A stretch of 64,000 nucleotides of DNA from Amylibacter sp. (GTDB lineage Bacteria > Pseudomonadota > Alphaproteobacteria > Rhodobacterales > Rhodobacteraceae). Positions 9,050 to 18,308 of this stretch are shown here, piece by piece (the first letter of the stretch is position 1; every line of letters starts with the position of its first letter). The notes under the pieces were generated by a model. That model was given only the letters and a program-made list of their open reading frames with translations. It did no database searches and had not been told where the DNA came from. The DNA is taken from assembly GCA_021775355.1 (NCBI GenBank), contig JAJFHZ010000034.1, positions 1 through 64,000 on the forward strand, read 5' to 3'. The position numbers and the translations under genes were made by a program.

Positions 9050-10048
9050 TTACTCGCTTTTTTGAACGGGAATGCCAAAATCAATGTCTTCATCATAATC
9101 CAAAACGCTGGAATGCAGAAATTCTGACGGATAACGTCCGATTTTACGCTCGTCCCGAAATAAAAAGAACTTTGCCAGACCGCGTTTATTTCCCAGTTTC
9201 GGGGCCATTGGGTCGCAGGGAAAACGGGGTTGCCAGTTGTTCGGCAGGGTTAGGCCGCACATTTCAGCCCGTTCCAACATCCATATCAATGGTATGTTCG
9301 ATAAGGGGCGGGCCTTGGGAAAGCTCCAAACATGGCCACCGATATCCGAGTGTGCACCGCGAAACCAGACCTGTTCCATATGCCCGTCCCAGTTGGCATC
9401 CTTATGCCATAAAACTGGGCAAAAGGCCGTGCGGGTTTCACCCAAGGCAAGGGCTTGGAACGCATAGCGCACCGGCGAACCGATGCGGTCATTGTGAAAT
9501 TCCGTGGCCATAGGGGCAAGGCGACTAAGCAGCGGGTACTCTATGCCCAATGCTTTGACCGTATCCCAAACGCCGATCAGCTCTATATCGACTTTCAAAT
9601 GACAATACGCATCACAAAATGCTTTCATCTTTGGCATATCGTCTTCGCATTCATACATATTGAATGCTTGCCTGACATGCCGCTCCATGGCTTCTTCCTG
9701 GCGCAACAAACCTAGAATATTGATCATACCGGCAAGCGAGCGTACTGCATAAGCCCCACGGGAATAGCCAAACAGATATATTTTATCACCAGGCCGATAG
9801 CGACTGCTAAGATGCGCATAGGCGTCGCGGATGGTTTGGTTGATGCCCCAGCCACTGGCGATCGTGACCCAGTTCCATAGTCCGTGCCCCTGAATCCCGG
9901 GGTGATACCAAAGCGTGTCTGTTTTCGGGTTGTTGACCTCGTCCAGCAACTTGTACAACAGCCCCGCATTGGTTTCATGGCCCTTTTCCATGCGGCTTTG
10001 AGTGCCGTCAATGACGACGATATGATTACGGGGTGTCAGCTTGTTCAT
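9050..10048 (-). CDS. DUF2235 alpha/beta-hydrolase-like protein
   Basis: 332 residues. The N-terminus carries the DUF2235 opening VVIDGTQSRMEKG, followed by the lipase-like nucleophile elbow FGYSRGAYAVRSLAG and a later IGVWDTVKALG and WFRGAHSDIGG, all hallmarks of the family. Some members are type VI secretion phospholipase effectors; stand-alone members such as this one have no proven substrate. The start at 10048 is chosen because the domain begins a few residues later; an upstream start at 10120 would add 24 residues of non-family sequence. Confidence 0.85.
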   Translation of the reverse strand: MNKLTPRNHIVVIDGTQSRMEKGHETNAGLLYKLLDEVNNPKTDTLWYHPGIQGHGLWNWVTIASGWGINQTIRDAYAHLSSRYRPGDKIYLFGYSRGAYAVRSLAGMINILGLLRQEEAMERHVRQAFNMYECEDDMPKMKAFCDAYCHLKVDIELIGVWDTVKALGIEYPLLSRLAPMATEFHNDRIGSPVRYAFQALALGETRTAFCPVLWHKDANWDGHMEQVWFRGAHSDIGGHVWSFPKARPLSNIPLIWMLERAEMCGLTLPNNWQPRFPCDPMAPKLGNKRGLAKFFLFRDERKIGRYPSEFLHSSVLDYDEDIDFGIPVQKSE

Positions 10049-10128
10049 ACGGGAACTTTTGCAAGGGATCAGCAGGAAAACAACCCCGTTCACGCAAATG
10101 CTATGTCGTGTGCAGGGCAATCTGGGCC

Positions 10129-11004
10129 TTATGTAAAATTATCCATAAGCCAGTGCCGGAATTTTTGCGCGGCCGGGCGCAGGTTGGCCCTATCCTGATA
10201 CACAATGTGATAAGATTGTATGCCGTCTATTGTGAAATTAGGCAAGCAAGGCAGCAGTCCTGCAGCTTTCACAGCCAGATCAGTGGCTGGTGCGCGTGCC
10301 AGAGCAATTTTTGCACCGTGTTCAGCCAATCCTAATGCCATAATGGAGTTGTCAGAATAAACGAATCGGGCGCCTGTGGGGCGGATATTACAGGCTTCGA
10401 AAAACTGTATCCATCCAGCGCGATGTTCAGTAACTTCAATCATTGGGAATTGTAGTAAATCTTGTGGTGTTTCGATCTGCCGAGCAATTTCCGGCCGCGC
10501 AACGGGATATAGCTTTTCGCCTAGCAGTTTGTCACTTTCTACACCATAAGATGATGGAGCACCGAAAATAATCATCAAATCTGAAAACCCTTGTTCGAAA
10601 TCTGCTGTGACATTTCCAGTTGTCACATGCAGCTTAATTTCGGGGTGTAGGGCTTCAAATTCTGCTAATTTGGATACCAGTAGGCCGAATGCAAAAATAA
10701 AAACGCTTTGCACAAATAACTGTTCTTCCTTTGATTTGGAAAACAGGCCTGATGTAGCCCCCTCTAGCCCGATCAAAGCATTTTGAACTGCGGGTAAATA
10801 TGCACGCCCTACATCCGTAAGGGTCACAGAATGTGCAAATCGCTTGAATAAATCTGTGCCAAGCTGGGTTTCCAGGGCTTTAATTTGTTGGCTGACAGCT
10901 GGTGCTGACATGTTTAATTCTTGCGCTGCCTGCGCGAAGTTTTCGTTTCGGGCGGCCGCTTCGAAAACCCGTAGCCAGTTTAATGTAGGTAAGGTGACAG
11001 ACAT
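10129..11004 (-). CDS. LysR-family regulator (GcvA-like)
   Basis: 291 residues from the start at 11004 (MSVTLPTLNWLRVFEAAAR). The winged helix-turn-helix is NFAQAAQELNMSAPAVSQQI, followed by a periplasmic-binding-protein-like effector domain. A further upstream start at 11133 would run into the divergent gene and is not used. It is divergently transcribed from the dioxygenase/HD-oxygenase pair and is the natural candidate for its control; a T-N11-A palindrome lies just upstream of its start. Confidence 0.9.
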   Translation of the reverse strand: MSVTLPTLNWLRVFEAAARNENFAQAAQELNMSAPAVSQQIKALETQLGTDLFKRFAHSVTLTDVGRAYLPAVQNALIGLEGATSGLFSKSKEEQLFVQSVFIFAFGLLVSKLAEFEALHPEIKLHVTTGNVTADFEQGFSDLMIIFGAPSSYGVESDKLLGEKLYPVARPEIARQIETPQDLLQFPMIEVTEHRAGWIQFFEACNIRPTGARFVYSDNSIMALGLAEHGAKIALARAPATDLAVKAAGLLPCLPNFTIDGIQSYHIVYQDRANLRPAAQKFRHWLMDNFT

Positions 11005-11014
11005 ACTAGCAGGA

Positions 11015-11027
11015 TAAGTAAAACTTA
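11015..11027. promoter_or_regulatory. Candidate LysR operator (T-N11-A)
   Basis: The 13-nt perfect inverted repeat TAAGT-AAA-ACTTA fits the T-N11-A pattern of LysR-type operators. It lies 11 bp upstream of the LysR start and about 80 bp before the dioxygenase start, in the only intergenic gap between the two divergent units. Binding is inferred. Confidence 0.45.
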
Positions 11028-11107
11028 CCCTGACTGGCAAGAGATTTCGTTCTGAGAAAATTATTTTTGCAGTTAACGTGACCATAATGATGGCAAAGGG
11101 GACTGAT

Positions 11108-11995
11108 ATGCTGGATTGTATGGCACTTAACAACGGCAGGCTGACAGAAACGCAACAGAATCGATATTGGGATGACGGTTATTTGTTTCCGATGCAGGTG
11201 GTATCACCTGCACAGGCAAATAGCTGGCGTGCTGAACTGGAAGCGTTAGAAGCAAAATGGCTGGATAACGGCCTGCCACTGCCGCTAAACACCTATAAAC
11301 GGGTCAATGCACAATGTGTGATGCCATTGGCCTGTGACATCGGCCTGCACCCTGCAATTCTGGATGCTGTCGAAGGCGTATTAGGCCCCGACATCATGCT
11401 TTATTCGACCGAGTTTTTTATCAAAGAGCCCCACACAACCCATGTTGTGTCAATGCATCAGGACCTGACCTACTGGGGTATGGGTGAAATTGACGGATTG
11501 GTCACTGCATGGCTGGCATTGTCCGATGTTACGACACAAACGGGTTGTATGGATTTTGTTAAAGGTAGCCACAAAAACCCGATTTTACCGCATGAAGACA
11601 GTTTTGACGAAAACAACCTGTTATCGCGCGGGCAGGAAATTGTGGTTGATGTGGCTGATGAAGATAAGGTTGCGGTAGAACTTGCCCCCGGGCAATTAAG
11701 CTTGCACCACGGGCTGACTATCCACGGTTCTGGCCCGAACACAGGTAATGACCGGCGTATAGGTGTGGCGATCCGTTATCTGTCACCGCACATAACAAAA
11801 CAGGCTGGTGGACTGGATTACGCGATCGCTGCACGTGGGGATTGTGCGGGTGGAAACTTTAAAACATATGCTGCACCAACGCGTAATTTTGCCCCTGATA
11901 CGCTTGAGTTTTATGATAAAATCAGAGATATTCAAGCAGCCGTAATGATGGCAGGGGCCAAATTGAACGATGGTATCTATGCAAAGGAAACATGA
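11108..11995 (+). CDS. PhyH-family Fe(II)/2-oxoglutarate dioxygenase, PhnY-like
   Basis: 295 residues from ATG 11108, preceded by AAGGGG; an in-frame ATG at 11078 lacks such a site. It belongs to the phytanoyl-CoA dioxygenase family, with an iron-binding His-x-Asp (SMHQDLTYW), a distal His (HHGLTIHGS) and the 2-oxoglutarate-binding Arg region (NDRRIGVAIRY). The family hydroxylates C-H bonds next to acid groups; PhnY hydroxylates 2-aminoethylphosphonate. It overlaps the start of an HD-domain oxygenase gene, as PhnY precedes PhnZ. The substrate is unknown and a phosphonate is an inference from this pairing. Confidence 0.85.
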   Translation: MLDCMALNNGRLTETQQNRYWDDGYLFPMQVVSPAQANSWRAELEALEAKWLDNGLPLPLNTYKRVNAQCVMPLACDIGLHPAILDAVEGVLGPDIMLYSTEFFIKEPHTTHVVSMHQDLTYWGMGEIDGLVTAWLALSDVTTQTGCMDFVKGSHKNPILPHEDSFDENNLLSRGQEIVVDVADEDKVAVELAPGQLSLHHGLTIHGSGPNTGNDRRIGVAIRYLSPHITKQAGGLDYAIAARGDCAGGNFKTYAAPTRNFAPDTLEFYDKIRDIQAAVMMAGAKLNDGIYAKET

Positions 11996-12612
11996 TGGAA
12001 CAGGTCAAATTCACCCAAATGATCGACGGCGATAAGGAAGATTACGACTTTCTGACAAAGCACGAGATTGAATATACCAAAGGTACAGCAGATCGCTTGC
12101 TGACAGCCCTTGTTGATCTGGACGAAAGCCTGTCAGGTTACCAAATCACCCGCCTCGGCCATTCAGTGCAATCGGCCACCCGCGCATGGCGTGACGGGGC
12201 GGATATAGACTGGGTTGTGTCAGCGTTGTTGCATGATATCGGCGACATATATGCGCCTTATAATCATGATGAATATGCCGCAACAATCCTGAAACCTTTT
12301 GTGCGTGAACAATGCCGCTGGGTGGTGGAAAAACACGGCGATTTTCAATTGGCTTACTACGGTGCACATGTGGGGGCAGACCCCAATAAGCGTGATATGT
12401 ATGCAGGGCATAAATATTATGACGATTGCGAAACATTCTGCAAACGCTGGGATCAAACCAGCTTTGATCCCGATTATGATAGCCTGCCGTTGGAGTTTTT
12501 CAGGCCAATGGTTGAACAGGTTTTTGCCCGCCCGGCCAATGATCCATCCGTGATGAACGCACCTGATCAAGCACTGGTTAATCCGGATGTGGCAAAAACG
12601 CGTGCGGCATAA
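11992..12612 (+). CDS. HD-domain mixed-valent diiron oxygenase candidate, PhnZ-like
   Basis: 206 residues. The metal ligands of PhnZ can be matched: His57 (LGHSVQ), His81-Asp82 (LLHDIG), His92 (YNHDEY), His115 (EKHGDF) and Asp154 (RWDQTS). PhnZ cleaves the C-P bond of a hydroxylated phosphonate to phosphate. The Tyr-x-x-Glu that contacts substrate in PhnZ is not conserved: Tyr50 occupies the Glu27 place and Leu47 the Tyr24 place. The start codon overlaps the dioxygenase stop (ATGA), so translation is likely coupled. A phosphohydrolase role, the usual label for HD proteins, is the alternative. Confidence 0.8.
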   Translation: MMEQVKFTQMIDGDKEDYDFLTKHEIEYTKGTADRLLTALVDLDESLSGYQITRLGHSVQSATRAWRDGADIDWVVSALLHDIGDIYAPYNHDEYAATILKPFVREQCRWVVEKHGDFQLAYYGAHVGADPNKRDMYAGHKYYDDCETFCKRWDQTSFDPDYDSLPLEFFRPMVEQVFARPANDPSVMNAPDQALVNPDVAKTRAA

Positions 12613-12715
12613 ATAAATGCAACTGATTTAACATGCGCTTTGCCCCTTCGACAGGGCTTCCCCTTTGGGAAAACCCCATGTAGAAAGCCCCAAACACTGA
12701 TTTAGGGCAAGACCA

Positions 12716-15700
12716 ATGGCAATGGAAAAGAACTTTGATGCAACGGCAAATGAAGCTGCATTGTTTGAACAATGGGAAACTTCGGGCGCGTTCAAAGCGG
12801 GTGCGAATGCCAAAGACGGCATGGGCAGTTTTTGCATCATGATCCCACCGCCGAACGTGACGGGTTCCTTGCACATGGGCCATGCGTTTAACAACACATT
12901 GCAAGACATCCTTGTGCGCTGGCATCGGATGCGCGGGTTCGACACGCTTTGGCAGCCGGGACAGGATCATGCGGGTATCGCCACCCAAATGGTTGTGGAA
13001 CGTAAATTGGCTGAAACCCAACAACCATCGCGCGCGGAAATGGGGCGCGAGGCTTTTCTGGAAAAAGTTTGGGAATGGAAAGAGCAATCCGGCAATACCA
13101 TTATCAACCAGCTGAAACGCTTGGGCGCATCCTGTGACTGGGACCGCAACCGTTTCACCATGGACGAAGGTTTTCATGATGCGGTGCTGAAAGTTTTCGT
13201 GAAGATGTACAATGAGGGCAAGATTTACAAAGGCAAACGCCTTGTAAATTGGGACCCGCATTTTGAAACCGCGATTTCCGACCTTGAGGTTGAAAATATT
13301 GAGGTTGATGGCCACATGTGGCACTTCAAATACCCGCTGGCGGGGGGCGAAACTTATACTTACGTTGAAAAAGACGAAGACGGTAATGTCACGCTTACGG
13401 AAGAACGTGACTACATCTCTATCGCCACTACACGCCCTGAAACCATGCTGGGCGACGGTGCTGTGGCCGTATTTACAACGGATGAACGCTATGCACCGCT
13501 TGTCGGCAAGCTTTGCGAAATTCCCGTAGGGCCAAAAGAATTCCGCCGCCTGATCCCGATCATCACGGATGAATACCCCGATCCTGATTTCGGCTCTGGT
13601 GCGGTGAAAATCACCGGCGCGCATGATTTCAATGACTATCAGGTTGCCAAGCGCGGCAACATCCCGATGTATAATCTGATGGACACCAAAGGTGCTATGC
13701 GCAGCGATGGCAAGCCCTATGCAGAAGAGGCCGCCGTGGCCCAAGCGATTGCAAATGGCACGCAGGAATTTGATGAAGGCATGATCGCCGCGATGAACCT
13801 TGTGCCAGATGAGTACCGCGGTATGGATCGGTTTGAAGCACGTAAAGCCGTTGTTGCCGACATCACCGCTGAAGGTTTGGCCGTGATGATTGAGGATGAA
13901 GAAGGCAGCGTAATCCCTTACGTCGAAAGCAAAAAAATCATGCAGCCCTTTGGGGATCGTTCCAAAGTGGTGATTGAACCAATGCTGACCGATCAATGGT
14001 TTGTCGACACCAAACAGATCGTGCAGCCTGCGATTGATGCGGTGCGCGATGGTACGGTAAAAATCCTGCCCGAAGGTGACAAAAAGGTGTATTTCCACTG
14101 GCTGGAAAATATCGAACCTTGGTGTATCTCGCGGCAGTTGTGGTGGGGGCATCAGGTGCCGGTTTGGTATGATATGGAAGGCAACGAATTTTGCGCATCA
14201 AGTGATAAAGAAGCTATCAGTAAAGCCCAAATTTTTTATGAAAAAGCTTACCCTGATATGAAAATAAACGTGAAAGTCGAAGATTCTGCATATTCAAGTT
14301 ATCTCGACGCAACAGGTCGGCTTCAACCTTGGGCCACAACATCTGAGAGTGGTTGGGTAACAGACGATGATCAAAAAATTCCACGTAATTTACATATCGA
14401 TATTGCACGTGACCCCGATGTCCTAGACACATGGTTCTCCTCTGGCCTTTGGCCATTCGGTACACTTGGCTGGCCTGAAGACACATCCGAACTGGAACGC
14501 TTCTACAAATCCGACAACGTCGACCGCGTGCTGATCACCGGCTTTGACATTATATTCTTCTGGGTTGCCCGGATGATGATGATGGGCATTGAAACAATGG
14601 ATAAAGTGCCGTTTGAAACGGTTTATGTGCATCCGCTGGTGCGCGATGAAAAGGGCAAAAAAATGTCCAAATCCACCGGCAACGTTATCGACCCGCTGGA
14701 CTTGATGGACAAATACGGCACCGATGCGGTGCGCTTTACCCTGACCGCCATGGCCGCGATGGGGCGTGATTTGAAACTGTCGGAAGACCGCATTGTCGGT
14801 TACCGCAATTTCGGCACCAAACTGTGGAATGCTGCCCGCTTTGCCGAATTCAACGAAGCTAGCCCGCAGGCGAATTTCGATCCGAAATCCGTCAATCAAA
14901 CCCTGAACAAATGGATCATCGGCGAAACTGCGGTGGTGCGTGAAGCTGTGGACAGTGCGTTGAAGCAATACCGTTTCAACGACGCTGCAAACGGGCTATA
15001 TGCCTTTGTCTGGGGCAAAGTGTGTGACTGGTATGTGGAACTGTCCAAGCCACTGTTTCAAGGCGATGATGCAGATGTAAAGGCCGAAACGCAGGCGACA
15101 TTGGCATGGGTTCTGGATCAATGCCTGATCCTGATGCACCCGATTATGCCTTACATCACCGAACAGCTGTGGGGTGATATTGCAGCCCGTGACAATATGT
15201 TGGTGCATCAAGATTGGCCTGAATATACTGCCACCGATCTGGTGGATGCTGATGCCGCACGTGAAATGAACTGGGTTGTGGCCCTTATCGAACAAATCCG
15301 TTCGGTACGGTCTGAAATGCACGTCAATGCAGGCGCCAAAATCCCGATGATGCAGCTGGACCTTGATGATCTGGGCAAGGGGGCGCTTCAACGCAACCTG
15401 CCAATGATTATGCGCCTTGCGCGGATTACTGAAATCACTGCGGCGGCTGAAGCTCCGAAAGGTTCGGTTACGCTGGCAGTGGAAGGTGGCACGTTCTGCC
15501 TGCCTCTGGCCGATGTCATAGACGTGGAAGCGGAAAAAGCCCGCCTGACCAAAACCATCGAAAAACTGGAAAAAGAGTTGGGTGGGATTAAAGGCAAACT
15601 GTCGAACGAAAAGTTCATCGCCAATGCCCCCGAAGCTGTAGTCGCCGAAAACCGCGCCCGTGTGGATGTGGGCGGCGAAGAGCTGAAAACCCTGCAAGCG

Positions 15701-15730
15701 GCTTATGATCGGGTTGCAGCCTTAGGTTAG
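12716..15730 (+). CDS. valS: Valyl-tRNA synthetase
   Basis: 1004 residues, class I aminoacyl-tRNA synthetase charging tRNA-Val. HIGH-type motif ([11 protein letters not shown], residues ~44-54), CP1 editing domain, KMSKS (KKMSKSTGN, ~residue 647), anticodon-binding domain and a C-terminal coiled-coil arm ([16 protein letters not shown]). Around residues 490-565 (14180-14410) the DNA turns AT-rich and the protein does not follow the usual alphaproteobacterial sequence between the editing domain return and DVLDTWFSS. The gene ends before a strong terminator. Confidence 0.98.
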   Translation: MAMEKNFDATANEAALFEQWETSGAFKAGANAKDGMGSFCIMIPPPNVTGSLHMGHAFNNTLQDILVRWHRMRGFDTLWQPGQDHAGIATQMVVERKLAETQQPSRAEMGREAFLEKVWEWKEQSGNTIINQLKRLGASCDWDRNRFTMDEGFHDAVLKVFVKMYNEGKIYKGKRLVNWDPHFETAISDLEVENIEVDGHMWHFKYPLAGGETYTYVEKDEDGNVTLTEERDYISIATTRPETMLGDGAVAVFTTDERYAPLVGKLCEIPVGPKEFRRLIPIITDEYPDPDFGSGAVKITGAHDFNDYQVAKRGNIPMYNLMDTKGAMRSDGKPYAEEAAVAQAIANGTQEFDEGMIAAMNLVPDEYRGMDRFEARKAVVADITAEGLAVMIEDEEGSVIPYVESKKIMQPFGDRSKVVIEPMLTDQWFVDTKQIVQPAIDAVRDGTVKILPEGDKKVYFHWLENIEPWCISRQLWWGHQVPVWYDMEGNEFCASSDKEAISKAQIFYEKAYPDMKINVKVEDSAYSSYLDATGRLQPWATTSESGWVTDDDQKIPRNLHIDIARDPDVLDTWFSSGLWPFGTLGWPEDTSELERFYKSDNVDRVLITGFDIIFFWVARMMMMGIETMDKVPFETVYVHPLVRDEKGKKMSKSTGNVIDPLDLMDKYGTDAVRFTLTAMAAMGRDLKLSEDRIVGYRNFGTKLWNAARFAEFNEASPQANFDPKSVNQTLNKWIIGETAVVREAVDSALKQYRFNDAANGLYAFVWGKVCDWYVELSKPLFQGDDADVKAETQATLAWVLDQCLILMHPIMPYITEQLWGDIAARDNMLVHQDWPEYTATDLVDADAAREMNWVVALIEQIRSVRSEMHVNAGAKIPMMQLDLDDLGKGALQRNLPMIMRLARITEITAAAEAPKGSVTLAVEGGTFCLPLADVIDVEAEKARLTKTIEKLEKELGGIKGKLSNEKFIANAPEAVVAENRARVDVGGEELKTLQAAYDRVAALG

Positions 15731-15784
15731 TCAACTGAAATGCACGGTACAAGCGGGCGCGCCGATGACCGTCCATTTGAAAGG

Positions 15785-15821
15785 CGCCTTGATGTATTGA
15801 TTTACATCGGGGCGTTTTTTT
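15785..15821 (+). terminator. Rho-independent terminator of valS
   Basis: A 12-bp stem (CGCCTTGATGTA with TACATCGGGGCG, two G-U pairs), a 6-nt loop and a run of seven T. It lies 55 bp after the valS stop. Confidence 0.93.
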
Positions 15822-15858
15822 GTGTTAATTCAACCAACGATAACAATGGATTTGATTG

Positions 15859-16977
15859 ATGGACAGAGTAAACCCAAAAGGCCCGCGCTATACCGACATC
15901 GTTGCCGGCCTGTCGGACGCGGCCCCTTTCGTTGATCCCGAAACCCAGGAACGGGGGCAGGGGCATTTGTTTTCTGCCCGTTTGGGGGCCAACGAAAACG
16001 TTTTCGGCCCGTCGCCCAAAGCGGTGGCTGCAATGCAGGCGGCGGATGGCGAAACGTGGATGTATGGCACGACTGATAGTTACGACCTGAAATGTGCACT
16101 GGCCGCACATTATGATATCGGTTTTGACAATATCGTTGTGGGCGAAGGTATTGATGGGTTGCTGGGCTATCTGGTGCGTTTGCTTGTAGGTCCGGGTGAC
16201 AAAGTTGTGACCTCATATGGTGCGTATCCGACGTTTAACTATCATGTCGCGGGATATGGCGGGGATGTTGTGACGGTTCCTTTTGATGGGAATTACGAAA
16301 ATCCCGTGGCCTTGATGGCAAAAGCGACAGAAGTCGGGGCTAAACTGATTTATCTGTCCAATCCCGACAATCCGATGGGCACGGTGCATGACGGGGCAAC
16401 TATTCAAGCTGCAATTGAGATGGTGCCAAACGGGTCCGTGTTGGTTTTGGATGAGGCGTATGTGGAATTTGCCCCCAAAGGCGCAGCCCCCGTTTTTGAC
16501 ACCAATGATCCGCGTGTGATCCGAATGCGCACCTTTTCCAAGGCTTATGGGTTGGCAGGCGTGCGGGTTGGTTATGCCATCGGGCATCTGGGCTTGATCA
16601 AAAGCTTTGACAAAATCCGCAATCATTTCGGTCTAAGCCGGTCCGGCCAGATCGGTGCATTGGCAGCGTTTCAGGATCAGGCTTATCTGGCACAAACAGT
16701 GGCACAGGTTGCGGCTGCACGGGATCGGATTGCTGCGATTGCAGTTGCGAACGGGTTACAACCGATTGCATCAGCGACAAATTTCGTCACCATTGATTGC
16801 GGTCGTGATGCGGCTTTTGCCGAAGCTATCGTCGACGATTTATGCGCCCGCGGTATTTTTATCCGTAGACCTTTTGTCGACCCGCAGACCCGTTGTATTC
16901 GGATATCAGCGGGGCGCGCACAGGACCTGGACCTATTTGAAGCGGCTTTGCCAACTGCCCTGAAAAACGCGTCTTAA
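15859..16977 (+). CDS. PLP-dependent aminotransferase, histidinol-phosphate type
   Basis: 372 residues of fold type I, class II aminotransferase closest in layout to HisC. Visible are LGANENVFGPSP near the N-terminus, the PLP-phosphate region, SNPDNPMG, LDEAYVEF and the Schiff-base Lys in TFSKAYGLAGVRVGY. True HisC makes histidinol phosphate in histidine synthesis; this branch may act on aromatic or other amino acids, so no symbol is given. The ATG at 15859 is preferred over a TTG one codon upstream. It overlaps the convergent aminotransferase by 4 bp. Confidence 0.85.
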   Translation: MDRVNPKGPRYTDIVAGLSDAAPFVDPETQERGQGHLFSARLGANENVFGPSPKAVAAMQAADGETWMYGTTDSYDLKCALAAHYDIGFDNIVVGEGIDGLLGYLVRLLVGPGDKVVTSYGAYPTFNYHVAGYGGDVVTVPFDGNYENPVALMAKATEVGAKLIYLSNPDNPMGTVHDGATIQAAIEMVPNGSVLVLDEAYVEFAPKGAAPVFDTNDPRVIRMRTFSKAYGLAGVRVGYAIGHLGLIKSFDKIRNHFGLSRSGQIGALAAFQDQAYLAQTVAQVAAARDRIAAIAVANGLQPIASATNFVTIDCGRDAAFAEAIVDDLCARGIFIRRPFVDPQTRCIRISAGRAQDLDLFEAALPTALKNAS

Positions 16978-18176
16978 ACTTCTGAAATAATCTGACTGGC
17001 AGCATTCAGGGCACCATCGCCATGCGAAATATCAAGTGCTTTCAAAGCACTATCAATGGTTCCCAATATCCCCATCACCATCGGCACGTTCAAATGCCCC
17101 ATATGCCCGATCCTGAAATTATTGTGCCATTCGGGTGATCCCTTAACTGCGGCACCAAGTCCGATACCTAGGGTCAGCCCTGCAACCTCTTCACACCAAT
17201 TGCGAATTCGTGTGCCATTGCCGTTGCTGGTCAGTATACAGGTTACGGCACGTGAACGGTTTGCAGGATCGCTTACATTCAATTTTAGATCCCCACCGTT
17301 TGCGCCCCATGCTTCAATGGCTGCCCAGATTGCACGCGCGAATAGTTTTTGGCGCGCCCAGGCCGCTTCGACACCTTCTTCATACACCAGCATATTCAGG
17401 GCTTCGCGCAGGCCAAAGAGGTGGTGCGTGGGTGAGGTACCTGCGAAATTCTGATAAATTCCTTCAGGATTAAATCGTGGCACCCAATCCCAGTAACTTG
17501 TCGCTAAATCCGCTGATTTGCGTGCCTCTAACGCCCGCTCATTGGCAAAGATAAAAGACAGACCCGGGGGGGTCATCAGGCCTTTTTGGCAACCTGAAAC
17601 CATCAAATCAACACCCCATTCATCCATCTCGAAGCGTTCACAGCCCAGACTGGCAATGCAATCGACCATGAAAAGAGCAGGATGGCCGCTTGCGTCTATG
17701 GCTTTGCGCAGGGCGGGAATATCGTTTTTTACCGATGATGCGGTATCTGTTTGGGTGACAAAAACCGCCTTATATTCATGGGCAGTATCTGCCTGCAAAG
17801 CCGCTTCCAATTTCGCAGGATCAGCGGGGTCGGACATGCCGAAATTGATGACCGTGGGTTCAATCCCGGTGGTACGACCCCATTCGCCCCAGCCAATGGC
17901 AAAACGGCCTGTGCCCAGTACCAGAACCTTATCGCCACGGCTAAGTGTGTTGGTGATTGCAGCTTCCCAAGCACCGTGGCCGTTGGCGATATAGATTGCC
18001 ACTTCGGCTTTGGTTCGGGCTACGGTTTGCAAGTCTGGGTATAGTGAGTGTGTCAGATCAACCAAAGCACCTTCATAGATGTTGGGTGATGGTTGGTGCA
18101 TAGCGTTCAAAACCCGATCAGGAATAACAGATGGGCCGGGAATGGCCATAAGATGGCGACCATAATTAAGTGACAT
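16974..18176 (-). CDS. Class V aminotransferase, alanine/serine-glyoxylate type
   Basis: 400 residues from ATG 18176, which has AGGA 8 nt upstream. The family transfers the amino group of serine or alanine to glyoxylate. Visible are AIPGPSVIPDRVLNAM at the N-terminus, the VDCIASLGCERF PLP-pyridine region and the Schiff-base Lys in SGCQKGLMTPPG. It is larger-bodied than the cysteine desulfurase group seen elsewhere in this window. Convergent with the previous aminotransferase, divergent from an ABC exporter across about 130 bp. Confidence 0.88.
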   Translation of the reverse strand: MSLNYGRHLMAIPGPSVIPDRVLNAMHQPSPNIYEGALVDLTHSLYPDLQTVARTKAEVAIYIANGHGAWEAAITNTLSRGDKVLVLGTGRFAIGWGEWGRTTGIEPTVINFGMSDPADPAKLEAALQADTAHEYKAVFVTQTDTASSVKNDIPALRKAIDASGHPALFMVDCIASLGCERFEMDEWGVDLMVSGCQKGLMTPPGLSFIFANERALEARKSADLATSYWDWVPRFNPEGIYQNFAGTSPTHHLFGLREALNMLVYEEGVEAAWARQKLFARAIWAAIEAWGANGGDLKLNVSDPANRSRAVTCILTSNGNGTRIRNWCEEVAGLTLGIGLGAAVKGSPEWHNNFRIGHMGHLNVPMVMGILGTIDSALKALDISHGDGALNAASQIISEV

Positions 18177-18308
18177 GTTTGAATTCCTACTATGTGTTTT
18201 CAAAGTGGTAAGACAAAGCATAAAATCCGTCAATCAAACAGTTCGTTGGACACTGCTACAGAAGGTGATAAACACAGGGTCGGAATGGGCGAAGGGTGCC
18301 AAACGCGG

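Noticed and set aside
12613..12715. Possible T-box or other riboswitch before valS
   Set aside because: The 100-bp gap has short G/C-rich pairings but no specifier loop or T-box sequence, and T-boxes are not expected in alphaproteobacteria.
12578..14152. Minus-strand open frame of 524 codons across valS
   Set aside because: Low-complexity, His/Phe-rich antisense shadow of the valS coding frame; no family match and no ribosome site.
14423..15697. Further long minus-strand frames inside valS
   Set aside because: Same codon-shadow effect; valS is continuous and clearly conserved on the plus strand.
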